From positions 18,055,244 through 18,119,243 of the forward strand of contig OY992838.1 in NCBI GenBank assembly GCA_963921425.1: a DNA stretch of 64,000 bases, given 5' to 3'. Shown here one piece after another: positions 13,657 to 26,598 of this stretch. The DNA comes from Dryas octopetala. Lineage: Eukaryota; Streptophyta; Magnoliopsida; Rosales; Rosaceae. Positions within the stretch are counted from its first letter, which is position 1; every line of letters begins with the position of its first letter. Made by a program: the position numbers and the translations under genes. The notes beneath the pieces were generated by a model. That model was not told the DNA's origin. It ran no database searches and saw only the letters and a list, made by a program, of their open reading frames with translations.

Positions 13657-13998
13657 GTATATATAGAGGTATATTACTTTGGCTCTTACTTTCCGATCGA
13701 ATACCCGTAGCTTCTGCTTAAGTTATATATAATGGAGTAACACTATTGCATATGCCAAAGTATTCAACTAGCCAAGGTCAACTTTGAGTAATCAACCATG
13801 CAAAATTTCTTATGTCCACATTCAAGACAATTGGGCTTGAAAGATAAGGTAGATGGTAGACCCTTTGCTTTCAGCCACAGCCACGTACTGACTTGGGGGG
13901 AGGTCTTATATATCTTCTCCTCAGGCCTTTAATGGACCATTCAAATAATTTTCAATAGTGCTAAGGAAATGAGTCAGCTTTTTTAAGTTTTTCCTCAG

Positions 13999-14640
13999 CA
14001 GGGCCAGATCCAGGAATTGGAATTGGGGTGGGCTTAGCCAGAAATATAGTGAGCTTTACCCCTCAAAATGCATATTTATATAAAAACATAGACAAAAAAA
14101 AAAACACATGCAAATTAAATAATGAAACATGCAATCCAAATACAAAACATAGAAATCTTTAATCACTGAATTTGTATCTATACTAGCAGAAAGTTCTCTT
14201 TCAATGCTGAGAATCATACAATCATAAAAAAAAAAATAATAATAATAAAAAAAAAAAAAAACTCATTATCCATCTTGTTTCGAAGCCAAATCCTAACAAT
14301 CTTCAAACATGAAAATGCTCGCTCCGTTGTTAGACTTTCAAGAGAAAGATTAAATAGAATGACTTCCTTAAATTCCTAAATCCCTAAACCCCTAAAAGGA
14401 CTAGAGGAGATTAAATAAAATTGAGAAGGCTAGTAGGCTACTAATTAATTACCTAACAATGGAGATGAGAGACTGAGTGAGGAGAGCAGTGGACAGTGGG
14501 CGAGAGAGAGGGAGAGACACCCGCAATTGTCCAGCTGAAATTTGAGAAGCAGCAGTCATAAACACCATATATGGCAATAAACAAATCAGACTAATGTTAA
14601 TATATATATATTTTTTTTTTGGTGGGCTGCCCACTTATCT
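13999..14640 (-). mobile_element. hAT transposon remnant (TTF/ZMYM type)
   Basis: The minus strand encodes SLTTERAFSCLKIVRIWLRN and KMDNE near 14264-14345. This is the conserved C-terminal dimerisation block of hAT transposases (family form ERAFSxxKxxKxxLRxxM). It is followed by an IEREL...VIKDFY-like tail near 14130-14215. The left terminus CAGGGCCAGATCC (13999) fits a hAT inverted repeat of the CAGGG-type. The main transposase body is missing. The right terminus was not located, so the end at 14640 is approximate. Confidence 0.6.
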
Positions 14641-15309
14641 GCAAGAAATTAAATTTCGGATTTTGAAAAAATTTCGAGGGTTCAAAAATATGGAAATTTC
14701 GAAAGAATTTTGATTTCGTTAGAAATTTAAACTAAAACAATTAAAACTTTTAACAAACTTTTGACTGTTTCGACAATATTTCGAAACCTAAAAAAAAAAA
14801 GAAAAATTTCGAGGAAATTTTCGAAATTTAATTTCATCCTAGCTTACCTGTAGGCCCTTTTTTTGTTTTTTAAAAACTTAATATATTTCTCATCGCTATT
14901 GGTTTCGGTCTCACCTGCATTATTGGAGTTATCCTTTTCTATGATTTGGCTAGATTGTAGAGCAACAGTTCGTTAGGGCTTTCATTGGATCAATTTAATT
15001 TGTATGTTAGGTTCAGTCAGGGCTTGCTTTTGGGAGTTGTTTCTGTTCTGTATAGTTGTCGATGGTATAGGCCGTGTTAAGTCAGAGTAATTTCATTCAG
15101 ATGTTGTCATTTTTGTCTCTCTGTTAATGAAAGGGTTGCAATAGAAAAGCTTTGTTGTGAGCTACGTACTGCTGCTTTGCGAAGGTACCATATTTTCTAT
15201 TTTTGGTTATGTTTTACAATCCTATTCAGTGCCTAGTTATTGGTTTTTTCCTAAAGGTACGTGTTTGAACGAGAGGCAAAAGTTTGTCCATGGCTGTGTA
15301 TGGGTTACT
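14641..15309. other. No gene recognised
   Basis: 14650-14850 is rich in AAATTTCGA-type repeats. 14850-15309 contains open frames without any recognisable domain. Nothing here can be supported as a gene. Confidence 0.4.
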
Positions 15310-15869
15310 CACTATTACAAAAATGCTCACATATACCAGTAATTTACCAATAACCCTCTAAAAATTGATATTGGATGACGTGATATATTTTCTCATGTGT
15401 TGACATATCGGTTTCTAATTGAGATCTAAAATCACTTATTACATCAGAAATTATTTAAATTTGATATTAAAAAGTACTTATGAAATTAGTTTTTCCTTCT
15501 TGGATAGATAAAAACTCAATAACTGATATATTTTAAATATATTATATTGGTTTTGTTTTTAAGAATTGATATCTTATAAATGAATTATATGTGTTTAAAT
15601 TATAGAATTGGTATAAATATATCCATAGACATCGGTATCTACCATATGAACTGATCTACTAATATCTTTATATGTTGGATTTTAAGTGTTGGATTTTAAG
15701 TATTGGAACTGATATCTAAACTGTATACCATTCCAGTTTTTCGAAATAACTTATCTTATATTTATAGAAATTAGTTTTACATAACACCTGTTTTGATATC
15801 TGGTTTATTTTCTGAAAACTGAGATAATTGGTCAATACCAGTGAACATCTACTGCATATTTATTTAGTG
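15310..15869. mobile_element. Probable short CACTA-like non-autonomous element
   Basis: It begins CACTATTACAAAAATG and ends in TAGTG at 15869. Inside, (A/T)A(A/C)TGATAT-type motifs recur in both orientations (near 15367, 15570 and 15710), as in CACTA subterminal arrays. No matching 3-bp target duplication was found (ACT versus GCC), so one end may be misplaced or decayed. Confidence 0.4.
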
Positions 15870-16245
15870 GCCAACCTGCACAGATAAGTACTAAACATTC
15901 ATTTCATATCAAAAGTTCTCAATTGTCATATATTTCAACATGTTCAAGGACTCAAAAGTTGTCTACAAATCACAAAAATTAGGGTGAGATTAGAAACTGT
16001 TTAAAACAAGGGATCGTGTTGTCGTTCCAAAAAAGACAAATTTGTGGCTTGTCGTTCAAACGGCTTGGCCTGTAGTTCGAACAAGGGATCGTGTTGATGG
16101 ATTAATGACTTAAGGATGTAGGAACTGCTTACTACTTAGGCCTTGAACTGAAAAAAAAAAACTAATTAAATTTTGGCTTGCTGTTCGAATGGCCTGCCTT
16201 GCCGTTGGAACAAGGATCCTGTCTAAGAAATAAATTGTAATATAT

Positions 16246-16590
16246 GAAGGCATAATTTTAGTCATCCCCCTAGCTTGAATTATAGCCTGTCAGATTTTGC
16301 AACTTGTGGATACAAGGCAAGGTTTGAATGAAATCACTTATTTGTTAGGTGTTCTTGAGGACCCAACTTAATTAATGTGGTGAAAATGTGGTGCAGGCAA
16401 GACATGACATTGATGGTGAAGGCTTAATTATAGTCATGCCCCTTGAATTATAGCCTGTCAGATTTTGCAACTTGTGGATACAAGGCAAAGTTTGAATGAA
16501 ACCACTTATTTTTGAGGTGTTCTGAAGGACCCAACTTGATTAATTAAGGTTGTGAAAATGTGGTTCAGGCAAGACATGACATTGATGGTG
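16246..16590 (+). repeat. Tandem duplication, two copies of about 172 bp
   Basis: Copy 1 begins at 16246 and copy 2 at 16418. Both contain GAATTATAGCCTGTCAGATT, TTGTGGATACAAGGCAA, AGGACCCAACTT and GCAAGACATGACATTGATGG. The copies differ at a few percent of positions plus short indels. The following frame (16653-16904) ends in a hydrophobic stretch but matches no family I recognise. Confidence 0.85.
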
Positions 16591-16798
16591 AGTGGATCGA
16601 GGAATCCTCTTTCAAGCTAATAACGTACTGAGGCAGCAAGACTCCACAAGTTGTGCTCAATCATATGTGCTTTCAGGAAATAATGACTGGACCTCACCAT
16701 GTTTATTTGACTGAATCTCATCCTCTCCCAGTTTCAGGCCCTAACTTGGAAATTTCTTGCTTGCCATTAGATGGATCTGTTTCTGCAATACTACTAGG

Positions 16799-16912
16799 CC
16801 ATAACCGTTGGCTAGCTTTGGCTTGTAGTGACAATATCATGTCTTTTCTTAGTGTTCTTGTGCTCATAGCCATCCTTGCAGGATGTTACCATTTCTCTGT
16901 ATAACTCTAATT
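16799..16912 (+). repeat. Duplicated block, copy 1 (copy 2 at 31919)
   Basis: GGCATAACC-like sequence through TAGTGACAATATCATG, CTCATAGCCATCCTTGCA and CTCTGTATAACTCTAAT matches 31919-32035 in the same orientation. A second match 5' of it (13944-13984 to 31309-31349) is in the same order in both places. The two loci are therefore copies of one ancestral stretch that later received different insertions. Confidence 0.75.
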
Positions 16913-16915
16913 AGA

Positions 16916-17140
16916 CTTTATTACACTTTATTCATCTGAATTTTGAGCTCAATCTCACTTCACCATCTAAAAAACAATTATCTCAATTTACCACCTGAAT
17001 TAAAAATTTGTTGTAATGGACCACCTTTGGCTCATTTTGTCTAAATTTTTGTTAAAAATAAAGATATTTTAGTCTTTTTAAATTAGTTTTTTATTGTGTC
17101 AAAGTAAGTAAAGTATAAAAAAACCTTTTTTTTTTTCTAA
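16916..17140 (+). mobile_element. Truncated Mutator-like MITE, relative of 7123-7526
   Basis: CTTTATTACACTTTATTCATCTGAA and about 200 further bases follow the left half of the 7123 MITE, including CTCATTTTGTCTAAA and ATTGTGTCAAAGT. The right terminal repeat is missing. The duplicate locus at 32035 lacks this insert, so it arrived after the local duplication. Confidence 0.7.
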
Positions 17141-19090
17141 CAAGGTAATGAGTACCAAAAATTTAACGAAAATGCCTTCTTCTAGATGTTTAGAAGCAAA
17201 GTCATCAATAACTTTTTCAACTTCAAGATTTTCCAACATATCATTTTCAATAGCACCTGTGTTTAGATTGGCAGAAGTTTCCCCCAAGTTATCTCAGTTG
17301 CTACTAGATTCTTTAGTAACCAACCTACAAAAAATGTTAATAACTCAACATTTGATTAATTGAAGGCAATTAATAATATCAATCGGATGCATGCAGTACA
17401 CACAAAAAAAACTTCAATGATTCATAATCATAAATACAAACATATCTCAAATACAAATAGCAGTACACAAAAAGGGAAAAAAAAAAAGACTTTTTCTTTA
17501 AACTTCAAACTCTGATTTCTTTGAAAATTTAATTTGGTAATTGAGATTTCCATATTAAGGGAGAAGATGTAAGAAAGAGAATGCCCAAATTCATTTGAGA
17601 TTTGAGAAAGAACCAAACCTTAATTGAAGTTGAAAATCAGAGATGGAGCATGCAACTACAGGACTGAAGGAGATGAGAGAGAGAGAGAGACGATTTATCT
17701 TTCCTACTTTCTAGTTTCTACAACTGATAGTCTGATACATTAAAGTTTTCTTTAACCAAAACATGAGTTTTGGATTTCTAATTATAAATTAAAAAACAAA
17801 TAATTTTTATATTTAGTCAAAACGGGCTTTTAAGGAGTTGGGCTTTTTATTAATCATTAATGTTGGCTTTTTATCAGTACACTTTCTATTTTCTCTGCAG
17901 CCGCATTATGTTTTAGGTTTATTGATTTTAAATACCAAATTTTAATAGGTTTATTAATTTTAACAACTAAATTTCAATAATTTTTTAGTTTAAGTACCAA
18001 AATTAAATAGTATTTTAGATTAGGTACTATTTGAAAAGTCAAATAAAATAATAAAGTAAAAAGTATTAGAATTTACAAATATTACTTATGGCTTTTATTA
18101 ATCCAACCAACTTTTGTTTAGTCTCAATATCCCTAGCTAGTTTTCTTTCTTTGTTTTTGTTTTTTGTTATAATCTGAACAGTGAAAGCACCAACAAATGC
18201 ATGTGTCACATTAATTATGAAGTGAAAGGACATGAATTTCATACTCATGTTGAGAAGTATGCGAGCTTATGCTCCTTTAAGACCAGGCTTATTGATCTTT
18301 GTAAAGAATTTTTTCTCTTTGTGGTAACAATATTAGTTCGAAAGCTAGTTTTTGTATTCGATTCAAATCGTTATAATTCACACCCCTGTTTTAGTAGTCC
18401 AGGTAGTTGTACTTCTTGATAACTACACTCACTAGTGCTACATTTAGGACATAATAACAGATGTTGTATATATCAAATTGGCTGCATTGAGTGACCTAAG
18501 AAAGGAATGTTGTGTTTAATTTTGAACTACAAAAAATTAGGAGAGTGGGGAACAAGAAAAAAAAATTACAATGATAGAAAAGTAAGCTATAATAGCATTT
18601 CTGTCTTATAGTAGTGGCAAAGGTGATTCAAAAACACAGGCTCTATGTTTTGAATTGTTTGTGTAATTGAAATGATTAGTGTCAATTTGGCTCTATACAG
18701 ATCACTTTCATCATATGTGAGTGCAAGAGTAAGTGTTTATGAACAAATAGACAGAAATTGGGGTCAATAGCAGAACATACGTGGAATATCGAAATTAAAA
18801 GATAATGAAGGGTGAGGGCTTGTGTGCTGCATTCCTGCCCTTCCTTAGTATATATTATATAACATAACTTGATGCTCATTGAATTTTACTATTCTTCATG
18901 ATCGAGTTGACAGAATTCTGCATATATGTTACTTTCCCATACTCATTGGACCTGTCTTAATCGAAAACAAAAATATTCTAGTCATGATCCTCTGGTTTGG
19001 CTTTTATGCAAAGCTTCAATTTTACATATACTATTTAAAGGCCATGATAATGCTTTTAATGCTTGATTCAGAGTGCTCTAATATTATATA
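17141..19090. other. Intergenic, no supported gene
   Basis: A minus-strand frame near 17155-17287 (GETSANLNTGAIENDMLENL and following, ending IDDFASKHLEEGIF) looks like an exon in composition, but I do not recognise it and its flanks carry stops. The rest is AT-rich with (GA)n at 17673-17690. No element ends were identified. Confidence 0.35.
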
Positions 19091-19363
19091 GGCTTATTAT
19101 GATTTTTGCCCCCTGAACTATGATTCCATTCTTAATGTGCCCCCTGACTTATTAATTTTATCAATTTACCCCCTAACAGTTACAACGTTATTCTAATGTA
19201 CCCCTTTGTCCAATTTCCGTCTTAACTTCCGTCTATTTTGCTGATGTGGCAGGGTATATTGGTCATTTGGACCTCCCTGAACCATTCAGCACCCCATTTT
19301 TTCCACCTAGACAGCCCCCAATTGCCACATACCCACATGTGGGACCCACCCGATGCCAGCTCA
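19091..19363 (+). repeat. MULE left terminal inverted repeat (273 bp)
   Basis: It pairs with 31016-31288 in reverse complement with only a handful of differences by eye. Homology stops after GATGCCAGCTCA. In MuDR the two terminal repeats carry the promoters of the two convergent genes, and the same is likely here. Confidence 0.95.
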
Positions 19364-19992
19364 GCTCGCGTATGGACCCAGTCTTATTGGGTCAACTGGA
19401 TCGATCTCCATCAAACCATCATCGCATCACCTCCGTTTTCAGAAGATTCTCTGCAATTAGGATTCCATCATCGCATCGCCTCCTTTCTTTAGAAGATTCA
19501 CGGACGGAAGCCGAGATTCTCTGCGTCTAGGTGTGGGATTTTGAGCAGATTTGGTGAAGTGAGGTCTGAAGATTCATTTGCCAGACAAAAGTAAGTTTTT
19601 TTGAACTTTTGGAACTGTTAGGGTTTTGGACTTTTGAGCTTTTTGGTTTGTTTTATTGTGTATCGATGAGTGGTGTGCCATGTGCAAGATTCTTTGCATT
19701 TTAAAGCTTTTTGAACTTTTGGAAGTGTTAAGGAATTGTTTATTGCTTTAGACCCCAGTTTTCAACGAATGTGGTCCATGGTTGGTGTCGTGTACTTGTG
19801 TAATAGTGGGTTGGGGGTTTTTATCTATCATATATTCAATATTGGAAACAAAATTTGTCTTTTACCTGGTGTTGCAACTTTATGGTTTTAGATTGGTTGG
19901 TGTCGTGTCTTTTAGTGCATAAATGAGGCTTCCATTTATATATGCTGCCAAGGGTTGTTACACCTAATAAATTTCATTAAACATACTTCCAG

Positions 19993-22905
19993 TGAAAAAA
20001 ACTAAGAGGAGGGTGGAACCTGCTGATGGCGGAAGGGTCAATGTGATTGAGGTGGAAAGTGAGTCTGAAGATGATAATGCAGATGATGGTGAGTCTGAAG
20101 ATTATAATGCTGAGGAGAGTGAGCCTGAAGATGAAGATGATAATGCTGAGGAGGGTGAGTCTGAAGATGATAATGCAGAAGAGGGTGCTGATGAATATGA
20201 GGAAGATGATGCAGCTGATCCTTTGTTTGAGGATGAATTTTATGGAGTTAGTGATGAAGAGATTAGGCTAGTGAGGGATGATGATAGGCTATTTGAGGGA
20301 TACATAGACCCCACTGCTGATGACAGAGACCCTAATGCTGAATTGGATGATAATATGGTTTCAGATGAGCAAATTGATGATGAGGTGAGGACACCAGACA
20401 ACTCATCAGATGAAGACCTTCCTCAGCAGAGCACTGCAGTTAAAAGACCAAAGAGGAGACTGCCCAAGTTTCATGAATTCAATGAGGATGTAGACCTAAA
20501 GGACCCTAATTTTAAGTTGGGAGACAAGTTTGCCACTGCTAATTTGTTTAGAAGGGCTGTTAAAGAGTTCTCACTGAAATGTGGTAGACAAATTGATTTT
20601 GTGAAAAATGATAAAAATGCAATAAGGGCAGTTTGTAAGAAGAAGTGTGGGTTTGTTGTGTTTGCATCCTCACAGAATGGTAGTTCTGAGTTGTATGTGA
20701 AGACCTTGGTGGGCAATCATGTTTGCAATAAGGAAACAGTAAGCAAGCATCTCACTGCAGATTGGCTTGCAAAGAGGTATATGACTCAACTTGCTTACAA
20801 CCCGAGATGGGAGCTGAATTCTTTCAAGGAATAGGTCCTAAATGAGACAGGGATAAATGCACAAGCCTCATTGATCTTCAGAGCAAAGGCTAAGGCCACT
20901 GTGTTACTTGAGGGAACATATATGAAACAATATGGACAGATGTGGGACTATTGTGCTGAGTTGTTGAGGAGAAATAGGGGAAGCACAGTGATATTGAAGA
21001 CATCTGGTGGTGAGCAAGATGCTATTAGGTTCCAGACGGTGTACATTTGTCTTGGTGCCTTGAAGAGAGGTTTTTTAGAGGGATGTAGGAGAGTAGTTGG
21101 GCTGGATTGGTGTCACATCAAAGGACCTCATCCTGGACAGATTCTAAGTGCTGTTGGGATAGATGCCAACAATGGCATGTACCCAATAGCATATGCTATG
21201 GTTGAGGTGGAGAATTATGAGATATGGCACTGGTTTCTGGAGCTGGTGGGGGGTGACTTGCACATTGAAAATTCTCATCATTGGGCATTTTTAAGTGACA
21301 AGCAGAAGGGACTCATAGATGCCATCAAGGATCAGTACCCCGAGTCAGAGCATAGACATTTCCTTAAGCATTTATATGCTAATTTCAGTCAAAAGCACAA
21401 AGGTTTGGCATTGAAGAAGCAAATGGAGAAAATAGCAAGGGCCACCACACTGGAGTGGTTTGATGCTAAAATAAAGAAGATGCTTGAATTGGATGAGGCT
21501 GCTTTTAAGTAGTTGCATGAAAAGGATCCTAAGAATTGGGCTCTTTCTCATTACAGTACCCAATTCAAGTGTGAAAAGATGCTTAACAACTACTGTGAGG
21601 CCTTCAACATGGCTATATTGGAGGCTAGAGATAAGCCCATTCTGACTTTGTTGGAAAGGATCAGAATGTACTTGATGTTGTTAACAGCCACTAGAAGGGC
21701 AGGTGTTGAGAGGTGGCATCATGAGGTAGGTCCTAGGGTGGTTAAGAAATTGAATGACATTAGAGATGAGGCAAGGTGGTGCATTCCAAGACCAGCAGAC
21801 AAGCACAAATACTAGGTTATCCAGCATGGTGGCAACATGAGCTTTGTGGTTGATTTGGTCCAGCATATTTGTTCATGTAAAGCTTGGGACCTAAGTGGGC
21901 TGCCATGTGTTCATGCTTGCTCAGCTATAAGCTACTTAAATGGGGATCCCCTTCAGTATGTGGACAATTGTTACAAGAAAGATGCTTACATAAGAACCTA
22001 CAGGGAGCTGATTGGGCCAATGCCAAGTAGTGATCAGTGGAAAAAGACTGGAAAAGCCCCAATGCTACCACCACTTTACCACAAGCAGCCAAGTAGACCT
22101 AAAAAGTCAAGGGTTAAAGCACCAAATGAAAGCCCCAAAAGGCCAAGTCAAGCTCACAAGCAGCAAAAGTTTAACTTCCACACAAAGTGTGGTAATTGTG
22201 GAGAGATTGGGCATAATGTTAGGAGTTGTAAAGCAAGTGCTGGGACTCAGGGCAAAAAGCAGGTAAATAATGGCCTTCTCATTTTTTCATATGTATATGC
22301 AATCTACTGTTGGGCTTTGGTTCTCATTTTATCATGTGTACATGTAGGCTGCTAAGAGTGCAAGGACCACTACAGATGGAAGTGCATGTCTTTCACGCAG
22401 GCCCACAAAACAACCAGTGAGTGGACTTGACACTTTAGTGTTGTCCTGTTACTTGACACTTTAGCATTTAACTTTGGCTGTTTTTTTTGTATGTTTCATG
22501 TAGTTCAATAGACAGACCCAAAACAATGCAGAGGGACCATCAAAGAGAACAAATCCATTGAGGAAGGCAAGATGTGTATCACATATGAGCCATCAGGAGG
22601 GTGAAGGGCCTTCAAATAATGTCCAAAAAGAAGGGCCATCTCAACAGGACAACTTTGAGGGTCTATATGAATATGACAACTTTGAAGGTCCATCTTAGCA
22701 AGCCACTCAAGGTCCATCCCAGCCTCAGCCATCCCAATCTTGTGGAGACCCCCAACAACAAGCCCAACCTTATGGAGACCCCCAGCCTCAGCAAGCCCAA
22801 CCTGGCACCAAGAAGGGCAAGAATAAGAAGCCCAAGACTGCAAACCAGCTATTCAGGGAGAAGTGTTTGAACTTACAGAGGGCCACATTTGGATGGTTGG
22901 ATTGA
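19993..22905 (+). pseudogene. MuDR-type MULE transposase with four in-frame TAG stops
   Basis: Four exons in one frame: a leader exon ending 19590 (ACAAAA before GTAAGT), then 19993-22262, 22348-22416 and 22504-22905, about 913 codons. Joining ...AAAA to TGAAAAAAACT makes the start codon at the junction. From the N-terminus: an acidic Asp/Glu-rich region (codons 15-135), a Mutator DNA-binding domain (about 170-250), the DDE transposase core (LDWCHIKG near 367, LSDKQKGLIDAI, then the later Glu in FNMAILEARDKP), a SWIM zinc finger (CSCKAWDLSGLPCVHA, about 626-642) and a CCHC knuckle (CGNCGEIGHNVRSC, about 732). The C-terminus is Gln/Pro-rich. TAG codons lie at 20832, 21510, 21813 and 22696; no frameshift was seen. 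Each is one C-to-T or G-to-A change from CAG or TGG. The protein would recognise the inverted repeats and cut and paste the element. This copy is inactive unless the stops are read through. Confidence 0.9.
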
Positions 22906-23503
22906 TGATGTTAAGACAACCAGTCATTTTTTGAGAACTTTGATATGGGTGGCAAACAATTGTCAAGATGATGTTGGTTTTAGGCTCATTTTGTAAAACT
23001 TGCATATTGCCATGTTTTGTGTACTTTGTAAGTAGGTGTAGATGTTTGGATGTCTTGTGTTGCTTTTAGGCACATTTTGTGAACCTTGGAAGGCTTGTGT
23101 TGCTTTTCGGATGATTGTATGCAGGGTATGCAGGGGTTGCAATATATAATATGTCATATTACTGCAAAATTCATGTCCATTTATTTTCACAGAAAATCTA
23201 TGTCAATTTATTTCAAATAGGATCAACCATTAATTCATGTCAATTTATTGTCCAAACCCATGCCAATTCACCTTAGTTTTTCATACTATTCATAATCATA
23301 TTCATTTCTTTTTCATACCATTCTTAATCAAATTCATTGCATAATATGGAAAGAAAATCTAAATAATATATACATTGTCAATTTCATTACAAACCCAATT
23401 TCTCATATTGATGCCCTTAATAGCATAATAACAAACAAAATTCCCCAAGAGACAACCATACATTGTCAATTTCATTACAAACCCAGTTGGATATTTTCCA
23501 TAC
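22906..23503. other. MULE intergenic spacer between convergent genes
   Basis: This is AT-rich sequence between the 3' ends of the two MULE genes. It contains repeated CATGTCAATTTATT- and TTCATACCATTC-like segments and probably both polyadenylation regions. No open frame is credible here. Confidence 0.6.
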
Positions 23504-23857
23504 TTATGCCCTTAATAGCATAATAGCCAAGAAAATTGCCCAGGACACAACCAGGGCAACCCACAAGCGCTTTTCTCTAGCATTCTCTCTTTCAACCATT
23601 ACTCTAGGACCCTCAATACCATTAAGCCTTCTCCGCAGCCCATGGATCACATCCCTTGAACGATCGCACATCTTTGGATCCAGCCACACGAAAAAACCAC
23701 AACCCGTGTTTTTCTGCACAACCAACCATTATTAGCTCTAACTAAATTATTAAACATAAACCATGAACCAGAATCAACCCATAAATCTCACCCCAGTCCA
23801 CTTTGGACACCCATGAAACCTCCTCCCTGGATTCAAATCTGTCCAGGAGGTGGATAT

Positions 23858-26598
23858 TGACAGGACCGCCCCCGGATTCCACCCTGAAACCCGGAGAGGT
23901 CCTGCGGGAATCCAAATTTAAGGAAAATCCTACCGAAAATTCGGCAGAACCTCCCCTGAAAATGGACTAACCCAGAAATTTCTAAACCTGTTAAAAACAC
24001 TTCTAAATCATCAACCACCTCTACCACAACCAAATAGGGTCTCAGACCCAACATTTTAGAATAGAAACCATTTTACAAAGCTAGAATAACACCTACAGGG
24101 TTGGAGTAAGGATATGGACGCAAATGCCTCGACGTTATTGGCTCGACCTCCACCAAAGCTACTACCTGGGGGACAATGTAAGACAAAACAAAGAAACTGT
24201 GAGATAGGCTCAGTGAGTGGACAGTTAAACGGAAATGAAAATCATAGTTTGAATACTTTTTTTTTTTCAGAAAAACCCTTTTAACCACATTTAACGCTTA
24301 ACCTTACGATGTCCTTTGAAATCCCCCAATTTTTTTAAAACCATTTCCCAGTAAAGTAATAAAATTTGAAGCTGAAAATCAAACTTTGAAAATCCAAGTT
24401 CTCAAACTGAAATTGATACTGTCAATCTATAAATAAATAACTTGAACTGAAAACTTTCTTCTCAAACATTCTCAATATACTGAAAATCAATAAAACTGTT
24501 CAACTGAAACTGTCTTACTTAAAAACCTTTGCTGCCATAAACTCATCACTTAAAATACTTAACAGCTGAAAACACACACCAGTCAGTTACCCATAGAATC
24601 TGTCATACATGCGCAGAGCCGAGAGTCTGTCATACGCATGCAGAGCCACAAATAATCTGTCATACATGCGCAGAGCCGAGAATCTGTCATACGCATGCAG
24701 AGCCACAAATTCTGTCTTACGTGCGCAGAGCCGGATATTCTGTCGTACGTGCACGCAGAGCGGCCCCCAAAGGGCGAAGCATCCCGACACACGGCCCAAA
24801 GCCTATGTGTGTGCCGTGATGGGTCCCAAAGACCTTTTAGATCTGATAACCTGGAGGGTACTGCAAAGGTGGTTTGAAAACCGATAACTCACAAACACAT
24901 AATTCAAATCTCAATCCTTTCATTTTTCTTCCAAAACTCTTCTTAACAAAACCAAATTCCTCGAATATACATTTGTTCCACTCAAAATATCTAAATTCAT
25001 AAATCCATGAAACTTTGAAATGTAAAAACCATAAATATCAATTTCCAATTTAGGAAAGAAGAATTTAAAAACCAAATTTTAATTCAAAATCCCTTAGCTT
25101 AAATTCAAACTCAATATAACCAAATAATAGAATTTAATCATCAACATACAAAACATTTCAGAAAAATTAAAAGTTAGTCCACTCACAGTGAGAATCCTAG
25201 CTCCGATCCTCCCCCGAATCGTTCTGAGCCGCGGTCGTCTCGCCTATAAATAGACAATCGACGAAATATAATTAGTTCCGACTCAAGGCACTTAAATGTA
25301 AATGTGTGCTTAACTTAACGTCACACCCGCCTCCCATTCTAGTTCGACGATTCCCAAACTCTACTCATAGACCCAAAACTCCTACATAAACACTCTGGAA
25401 GCTCTCTGGCTCAGCCTAACCAAAAACGTCATAACCAAGATCAATAACTCACTCCACAATTGCCCACAATTAATCTTTTATTTACGAATGACAGCGGGGG
25501 TTCGGACTCACTGCAGGAGCCGTCCAAAGTGGCTGCCCCAACTCCAAATTCAACCAAGAAATGCCTAATTCCTCAAACCCACTCAATCCTTCAATCTTAA
25601 ACCACAATTGGGGTTCCTAGGAATATAATTTATTATTTAAAACGACAAAAACAGCCCTCTAGTCCGAAAATTAAAGAACAACCCGAAATGGCTTCAAAAC
25701 CCAGAAATTTCCAATTTCTATATATTCGAAATTAATCAACATCAATTAGGAAAATGAAAACCCAAAGGAAGAGGAAGAAATCTCACCAAAAATAGGGATG
25801 AAATGGGCTGAGATTTGGCCGGAATCCAGCGAGCAGTGGTGGCGGGCTGGGCTTCCTCTGGCCTCGTTCTCGCGCGTGTGGGAGCTGGGCTGGCTGGAGG
25901 AGGGTCGGGCCGAGCTGATCGGCCGACGGGGGAGGTCGCCGGGGGTCGGGGTCGATGGGACAGCCGCCGAAAGTGGCTGGGTTGGCTGGGTTGGCCGCGA
26001 GCAGAGGAGAGAGAAGAGAGAGAACTCGGGGAGAGAGAAGGCCGGGGGTGTTCGGCGCGGTGGGGTGGGGTCACGCTGGTGAGGCTGGCCGGCGAGGGGC
26101 GGTCGACGGCGAAGGTGGCTGCTGGGTTGTGGGCGCCGGGGAGAGGGTGCGGGAGAGAGGAAGGAAAAATGGGGAGAGAGGATAAATAGAGGGAGAGAGA
26201 ATATTCTAGAGAGAGAGAGAATCTTCTAGAAAAAAAATCTGATTTTTAAACCCAATTTGTCCATTTTACGAAATTTCCCCTCGCTTTAAACGCCCATAAC
26301 TTTCAAACCGTAACTTGGATCGAAGCGTGCTACGTGTCTATGAACTCGGGGAATCGAAACCTATCTAACGGACCCAAAGTCAAAGTTGAAAACTCATTCA
26401 TTTTAAAAGTCAACTTTTGGTCAAGCTTAAATTAAAACAAAAATAAATATTTAAATCAAAACCTTTTTTTTTTTTTTTTTTTTTCCAAATAAATCTCAAA
26501 ATCTTTAAAATACAACCCAACATCTTTTATAAACCTCTTAAAAACATAGTTACATAAAAATTTAAATTTCTAGTGAAAATTTGGGTCGGGTCGTTACA
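23858..26598 (-). repeat. 3' LTR of the coding-poor gypsy-derived element
   Basis: 2741 bp, TG...CA ends. It contains a short minisatellite (24595-24755), a GC-rich segment (25800-26160) and a T-tract near 26466. The open frames in the GC-rich part are compositional. Confidence 0.95.
24595..24755. repeat. Minisatellite inside the LTR (28737-28925 in the other LTR)
   Basis: Units of about 28-32 bp of the form TCTGTCATACATGCGCAGAG plus CCGAGAG or CCACAAAT. There are about five copies here and about six in the right LTR, so the two LTRs differ by one unit. This is consistent with slippage after insertion. Confidence 0.85.

Noticed and set aside
15310-15869. Confident CACTA call
   Set aside because: The flanking triplets do not match, so it is listed only as probable.
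16653-16904. Plus-strand frame with a hydrophobic end as a small membrane protein gene
   Set aside because: Upstream sequence in frame carries a stop, no family is recognised, and the duplicate at 31919 does not keep the frame.
17099-17616. Minus-strand frames as exons of a host gene
   Set aside because: Exon-like composition in one short stretch only; flanking frames carry stops and no domain is recognisable.
24595-24755. CRISPR-like array of short repeats
   Set aside because: Units are contiguous with no unique spacers, lie inside an LTR and the DNA is plant nuclear.
25742-26189. Open frames in the GC-rich part of the LTR (also 29907-30372)
   Set aside because: Present in both LTR copies, open in several frames, composition-driven, no domain.
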